A stretch of DNA of 10,605 nt from Porphyromonadaceae bacterium. Its GTDB lineage: Bacteria; Bacteroidota; Bacteroidia; Bacteroidales; CAMTPD01. Position 1 is the stretch's first letter, and every line of letters begins with the position of its first letter. Below are positions 6,574 to 10,605 of the stretch, one piece after another. The notes beneath the pieces were generated by a model. That model had not been told where the DNA came from. It made no database searches and saw only the letters and a list, made by a program, of their open reading frames with translations. The stretch spans positions 6,317 through 16,921 of the forward strand of contig DLYT01000116.1 in NCBI GenBank assembly GCA_003447595.1, read 5' to 3'. A program made the position numbers and the translations under genes.

Positions 6574-8052
6574 ATGAAGAAGTCATTTTTCATATTCGCA
6601 ACATGGATTATAAGCTGCGGAGTATCTGCTCAAACAGCTTTAACAATGGATAAGGCACTGGATATCGCTATGAACAACAGTCCTACCATGCGCAAGTCGG
6701 CGATGAACCTCGATCGATACCAACTAACATTAGTAGCACAAAAAGCATCCTTAAAATCTCGCTTTTCACTCAAATTAGATCCAATCGACTATTCTAAGAA
6801 TAGAAGTTTTGACAATCGATTATCTCAATGGTACACCAATGAAACCTTAAATACTTCCGGAACCTTCCAAGTAGATCAACCAATCTTATTTACAGATGGG
6901 GTTATCTCCTTAGTGAATCGTTTCGGATGGCAAGATAACAAGTCCGACGTAAATGGATCAGACAACAGTAACCGAGCATTCCGAAACAATCTATACCTTC
7001 AATTATCACAACCTATCTTTACCTACAACCGCAGAAAGATGGAGTTGAAAGAAATCGAGCTCGATTACGAAAATGCAGCAATTAGTTATGCATTACAACG
7101 CCTTGATATGGAACGCCGTATCACCGATCAGTTTTATGCCGTATACATGGCACAAAGTAATTTAGGCATCAGTATCGAAGAATTGGAAGATGCCCGCAAA
7201 AACTTTGAAGTAATTAAGAATAAAGTCGAAGCAGATCTTGCTGCTCGTGACGAATTATTTCAAGCAGAGCTGAATTTAGCTACTGCCGAATCAAATACAG
7301 AAGATCGTCGCGTTGCATTGGAAAATGCAAAAGACTTACTCAAACAAACCTTGGGCATGGAGCTGAATGAAGCGATATCCATATTTGCCGAAATACAAGT
7401 TGAACCGGTTAAGATTGATATCGACAAAGCCATAACCCATGCTCTCTCTACCCGCCTCGAACTTAGAGAACGTGAAATTGAAGCAGAGAAGCTCGACTTT
7501 CAAATGATAAAGACCAAATCCTTGAATGAGTTTAAAGGCGATATCGCTTTATCGTTCGGACTTACCGGTGATAATAAAAACTTAGGGAAAGTATACGACC
7601 AACCCACTCAAAGTCCTCGTGTTGCTGTTAGCTTTACTGTCCCTATTTTCGACTGGGGAGAAAAAAAGGCTCGCGTAAAAGCTCAAGAAACCGCAATCCT
7701 AATTAATCGTCTCGACAAAGTTGAAGATGAGAAGAAGATTGAGCTTGATATCAGAAAAACATATCGTAATCTCGAAAATAACTTACGACAAATCAACATA
7801 GCCGAGCAAAATGTAAAGAACGCACAGCTTACCTACGATCTCAATGCCGAGCGCTATCGTAATGGAGATCTTACCGGTATGGAGATGAGTCAATTTCAAA
7901 CACAGCTATCAAACAAGAAAATGACGTTAGCGCAAGCCCGAATCAATTATAAGATTGAATTATTAAATCTAAAAATTCAAACCTTATACGACTTCGACAA
8001 CAATCAATCAATCGTACCACTTACAAATTACTCACAACCAAAAAAGAAATAA
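6574..8052 (+). CDS. TolC-family outer-membrane efflux channel
   Basis: The 492-residue product starts with a signal peptide (MKKSFFIFATWIISCGVSAQ), with cleavage likely around residue 19-20. It belongs to the outer-membrane efflux protein family, whose trimers form a beta-barrel with a long periplasmic helical tunnel. The family's internal duplication is visible: LQLSQPIFTYNRRKMELKEIE (first half, near 142) and VSFTVPIFDWGEKKARVKA (second half, near 352) mark strand-to-helix turns. Long heptad-like helices run at about 160-260 and 365-470. The opening LTMDKALDIAMNNSPTMR is also typical. The tail is short and lysine-rich (QPKKK). The gene lies 59 nt after the permease, without a terminator or recognisable promoter between them, and only 4 nt before the adaptor gene. 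It should serve the RND pump encoded downstream, and possibly the ABC exporter upstream. Confidence 0.93.
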   Translation: MKKSFFIFATWIISCGVSAQTALTMDKALDIAMNNSPTMRKSAMNLDRYQLTLVAQKASLKSRFSLKLDPIDYSKNRSFDNRLSQWYTNETLNTSGTFQVDQPILFTDGVISLVNRFGWQDNKSDVNGSDNSNRAFRNNLYLQLSQPIFTYNRRKMELKEIELDYENAAISYALQRLDMERRITDQFYAVYMAQSNLGISIEELEDARKNFEVIKNKVEADLAARDELFQAELNLATAESNTEDRRVALENAKDLLKQTLGMELNEAISIFAEIQVEPVKIDIDKAITHALSTRLELREREIEAEKLDFQMIKTKSLNEFKGDIALSFGLTGDNKNLGKVYDQPTQSPRVAVSFTVPIFDWGEKKARVKAQETAILINRLDKVEDEKKIELDIRKTYRNLENNLRQINIAEQNVKNAQLTYDLNAERYRNGDLTGMEMSQFQTQLSNKKMTLAQARINYKIELLNLKIQTLYDFDNNQSIVPLTNYSQPKKK

Positions 8053-8056
8053 TACC

Positions 8057-9133
8057 ATGAAACCATCAATACACACATATAAAATAGCACTTTGCAGTAG
8101 CATCGTCGCATCTATCTTTGCATCCACCTCTTGTAAAAACGATTCACGTCCCAACTACAGAGATATAGCAACCCCGGTTTCCGTTATCGAACTCACCAAA
8201 AGTCCGATCAGTAAATACATCACCACATCAGGAACGGCCATGTCTAACGGTGAAGTTGAATTGAAATCAGAGATTGCCGGAATCTTCGAACTTCAAAGAA
8301 ATGCTTCGACCGGAAAAACGTTTAAACTAGGTGATCGTGTAAAAGAAGGACAAGTTATTGCTACATTATCAGACCCTGAATATGTAAACGGCATTGCAAT
8401 AGACGCTAAAAAATTAGCCTACGAAATTGCACAACAAGAGCAAACCAAGCAAAAAGCCCTTTATGAAAAAGGAGGTGTTACGCTCAGTGAAATGAAAAAC
8501 ACCGAAGTAAAAGTAACCAATGCAAAATATGACTTGGAAAATGCCGAGCTTAAATTAGCGAAGATGCAAATCAAAGCTCCTATTAATGGAGTGATTGTAG
8601 ACTTACCTCACTATACACCTAATACACGTATCGAACAAGGCAAACCAATTGCGACACTCATGGATTATGATAAAATGTTTATGGAAATAAATCTTCCTGA
8701 AAACACGATTGGTTATGTAAAAACCGCACAACCAGCACACATTACACACTATACATTGCGTCGCGATACCTTAAAAGGAATCGTGGATGAATTATCACCG
8801 GCAATTAGCAAGGAAACAAGAACATACAAAGGCAAAATGCTAATCGATAACACGAAACTAAAGATACGCCCAGGCATGTTTGTAAAAGCAGACATTGTAG
8901 TAGACCGTGCAGATAGTACCATTGTTATTCCGAAAAAAGTGATTCAATCCAACCGTAATCGTAAATACGTGTTTATCGTTGAGAAAAATGTAGCCATTCT
9001 TCGTGACATCAAAACAGGTCTTGAAGATGAAGACAACATCGAAGTTGTAGAAGGATTGAAAGTAAACGACAACCTTATCGTAAAAGGTTTTGAAACACTA
9101 CGTGAAAACAGCAATGTAAAAGTTGAACGCTAA
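8057..9133 (+). CDS. RND efflux periplasmic adaptor (membrane fusion protein, HlyD/AcrA type), lipoprotein
   Basis: This adaptor of 358 residues should bridge the RND pump and the TolC channel. An export signal ends at FASTSC, so Cys26 is the likely lipidated residue; the serine at the -3 position is atypical for a lipobox. A split biotinyl-lipoyl-like domain follows: first half near 61-108 (EVELKSEIAGIFEL, GDRVKEGQVIATL), a short helical hairpin at about 113-170, and second half with MQIKAPINGVIVDL (170-183) and GKPIATLMD. The beta-barrel domain follows and includes LKIRPGMFVKADIVV (268-282). The membrane-proximal domain closes the protein with VFIVEKNVAILRDIKTG and VVEGLKVNDNLIVKG. It starts 4 nt after the TolC gene and ends 9 nt before the pump gene, so the three are surely translated from one message. 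Lipid anchoring predicts attachment to the inner membrane. Confidence 0.93.
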   Translation: MKPSIHTYKIALCSSIVASIFASTSCKNDSRPNYRDIATPVSVIELTKSPISKYITTSGTAMSNGEVELKSEIAGIFELQRNASTGKTFKLGDRVKEGQVIATLSDPEYVNGIAIDAKKLAYEIAQQEQTKQKALYEKGGVTLSEMKNTEVKVTNAKYDLENAELKLAKMQIKAPINGVIVDLPHYTPNTRIEQGKPIATLMDYDKMFMEINLPENTIGYVKTAQPAHITHYTLRRDTLKGIVDELSPAISKETRTYKGKMLIDNTKLKIRPGMFVKADIVVDRADSTIVIPKKVIQSNRNRKYVFIVEKNVAILRDIKTGLEDEDNIEVVEGLKVNDNLIVKGFETLRENSNVKVER

Positions 9134-9142
9134 CACGCTACC

Positions 9143-10605
9143 ATGAAAAAGATAATACAACTAGCCGTAAACAACCCGGTTACCGTGATCATGATGGTTT
9201 GCGCCATCTTGCTTCTCGGAAAAATATCATACGACAAACTAGGCGTAGACCTGTTGCCGTCTCTTAACAATCCGAGTTTATATATCGAACTCGACGCTGG
9301 AGATCGTCCTCCGGAAGAGATTGAGAAGAAATATGTCAAGAATATCGAAGCAATGGTAATCAGACAACGTGACATCACTGCCGTATCGTCTGTTATCAAA
9401 GCAGGTACAGCCCGTATTACCGTAGAGTATGCTTGGGGCAAAGATATGGACGAAGCATTTCTTGATCTACAGAAAGCAATCGGCGGATACAGTGCAAATC
9501 AAGAGATAAAAGAGTTGAACATCAGTCAAAACGACCCCAACTCAGCACCCGTTGTACTCATTGGTCTCTCCCATCCCAACATCGAAGATATGGCCGTGTT
9601 GCGTAAAGCAGCAGAAAGCTACATTCGAAACGAGTTGGTACGAGTAGAAGGCGTTGCCGATGTCCAATTAAGTGGTCAAGAATATAAAAAGTTAAACATC
9701 AAGACCGACCCTTATAAACTTAGTGCGTTCAAACTAACGGTCAACGATATTGCCGGTAAGATTGAAGAAAACAACAAATCTATTTCGGGCGGTAAAGTTT
9801 CAGAGTTAGGACTACAATACATTGTAAAAGGAGTTAGTAACCTCAACAACGAAGGAGACTTCGAAACCCTGATTGTCGGATACAAGCCAATCAGCACCGC
9901 CGATGCTTCAACTTCGCAAAACAACACTGCGGCAAACGGAGCAACCAAAGCACCAATCTATCTTAAAGATATAGCCGTAATAGAGTTTGAAAACACAGAT
10001 CCCGAAAATATTGTACGCGTAAATGGCAAGCGAAGCATCGGACTATCTGTTTACAAAGAGATGCGCTACAACACCGTACAGGTTGTAGATAATATCACCA
10101 AACAACTAACGAAGATTGAGCAAGCATTACCCGGTTATGATTTTGATATTGTGGCCAATCAAGGAACATTTATTAAAAGCTCGATTGGTGAAGTAAAAGA
10201 TACAGCTCTACTCGGTATTGTTCTTGCGATCGTCGTGTTGTTTGTATTTTTGCGCCGTTTCGGTACTACATTAATTGTAAGTATCGCCATACCGATTTCA
10301 TTGGTTGCGACTTTCAACCTCATGTATTTCGGCGGACTTACGCTTAACATCATGACCCTTGGAGGTATGGCTCTTGGCGCCGGTATGCTTGTTGACAATG
10401 CAATTGTTGTGATCGAAAGCATTTTCCGAAATCATGAAAAAGGAGACAGTGTTAAAGAAGCAGCAGTAAATGGCACCGCACAAGTAGCCGGTGCTGTAAC
10501 CGCCTCAACACTGACAACAATTGTTGTGTTCCTACCAATCGTATATCTACACGGAGCATCAGGAGAGTTGTTCAAAGATCAAGCATGGACAGTAACCTTC
10601 TCACT
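9143..10605 (+). CDS. RND-family efflux transporter, N-terminal 487 residues (3' truncated by window end)
   Basis: The frame is open from ATG 9143 to the last base with no stop; family members have about 1000-1060 residues, so roughly half is seen. It is an inner-membrane proton-driven pump. The start MKKIIQLAVNNPVTVIMM gives TM1, followed by VDLLPSLNNPSLYIEL, the usual entry to the first periplasmic porter domain (about 45-350). TM2-TM4 follow at about 354-371, 376-397 and 402-427, then TM5 near 453-470. TM4 carries GAGMLVDNAIVVIES, with proton-relay candidate Asp418 and Asn419 where AcrB has a second Asp. FKDQAWTVTFS near the end matches the conserved region before TM6. An Ala/Thr/Asn-rich stretch at about 251-268 looks like an inserted surface loop. 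Nine bases separate it from the adaptor gene. Substrate (drug, lipid or metabolite) is not predictable; the VDN form is common in the SwrC-like RND branch. Confidence 0.93.
   Translation, partial: MKKIIQLAVNNPVTVIMMVCAILLLGKISYDKLGVDLLPSLNNPSLYIELDAGDRPPEEIEKKYVKNIEAMVIRQRDITAVSSVIKAGTARITVEYAWGKDMDEAFLDLQKAIGGYSANQEIKELNISQNDPNSAPVVLIGLSHPNIEDMAVLRKAAESYIRNELVRVEGVADVQLSGQEYKKLNIKTDPYKLSAFKLTVNDIAGKIEENNKSISGGKVSELGLQYIVKGVSNLNNEGDFETLIVGYKPISTADASTSQNNTAANGATKAPIYLKDIAVIEFENTDPENIVRVNGKRSIGLSVYKEMRYNTVQVVDNITKQLTKIEQALPGYDFDIVANQGTFIKSSIGEVKDTALLGIVLAIVVLFVFLRRFGTTLIVSIAIPISLVATFNLMYFGGLTLNIMTLGGMALGAGMLVDNAIVVIESIFRNHEKGDSVKEAAVNGTAQVAGAVTASTLTTIVVFLPIVYLHGASGELFKDQAWTVTFS

Noticed and set aside
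9130..9441. 103-codon minus-strand ORF opposite the start of the RND gene
   Set aside because: It is a mirror frame of the RND coding sequence, which matches its family along this whole stretch. The minus-strand translation has no recognisable domain.
9712..10483. Minus-strand ORFs opposite the RND gene
   Set aside because: They fall inside the continuous + strand RND frame and show no domain or promoter of their own.
1..10605. Mobile element, CRISPR array or RNA gene
   Set aside because: I saw no transposase or integrase, no regularly spaced direct repeats, and no tRNA or rRNA sequence. Nearly all bases belong to intact + strand genes.

Overview
The window looks like a chromosomal segment of a Bacteroidota bacterium, probably of the order Bacteroidales. 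The evidence is AT-rich coding DNA, promoters with the Bacteroidetes-type -7 element TAnnTTTG instead of sigma70 boxes, little Shine-Dalgarno signal, and protein types typical of that phylum (the short THD1-like IlvA C-terminus, an ABC permease with a large exported domain and a golvesin-like C-terminus, and a lipoprotein-type RND adaptor). All recognised genes lie on the + strand. I see no mobile element, CRISPR array, tRNA or rRNA.

Region 1 (1-2180) is housekeeping. It holds the 3' end of threonine dehydratase (ilvA), a complete GMP synthase gene (guaA) with its own promoter and a strong intrinsic terminator, and a 55-codon ORF for a very basic protein (1944-2111). That small ORF starts only 23 nt after the guaA terminator and ends before a second intrinsic terminator.

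Region 2 (2234-10605) is an export operon. A good -7 element (2257-2264), with a perfect inverted repeat just upstream of it, drives an ABC ATPase (GTG start), an unusual 1095-residue ABC-2-type permease with a giant periplasmic domain, a TolC-family outer-membrane channel, a HlyD/AcrA-type lipoprotein adaptor, and the first 487 residues of an RND pump cut off by the window end. Gaps between these genes are 31, 59, 4 and 9 nt, with no terminator between them.

Taken together, the operon encodes a tripartite RND efflux pump (RND + adaptor + TolC) behind an ABC exporter that has no obvious adaptor of its own. The permease is the most unusual protein. It appears to have seven membrane segments, then about 820 periplasmic residues resembling a catalytically dead M1-peptidase-like module, then a golvesin/CBM-like C-terminal domain. 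A shared substrate route, or shared envelope-stress regulation, is an inference. The inverted repeat at the promoter suggests repression by a dimeric regulator that is not encoded in this window.
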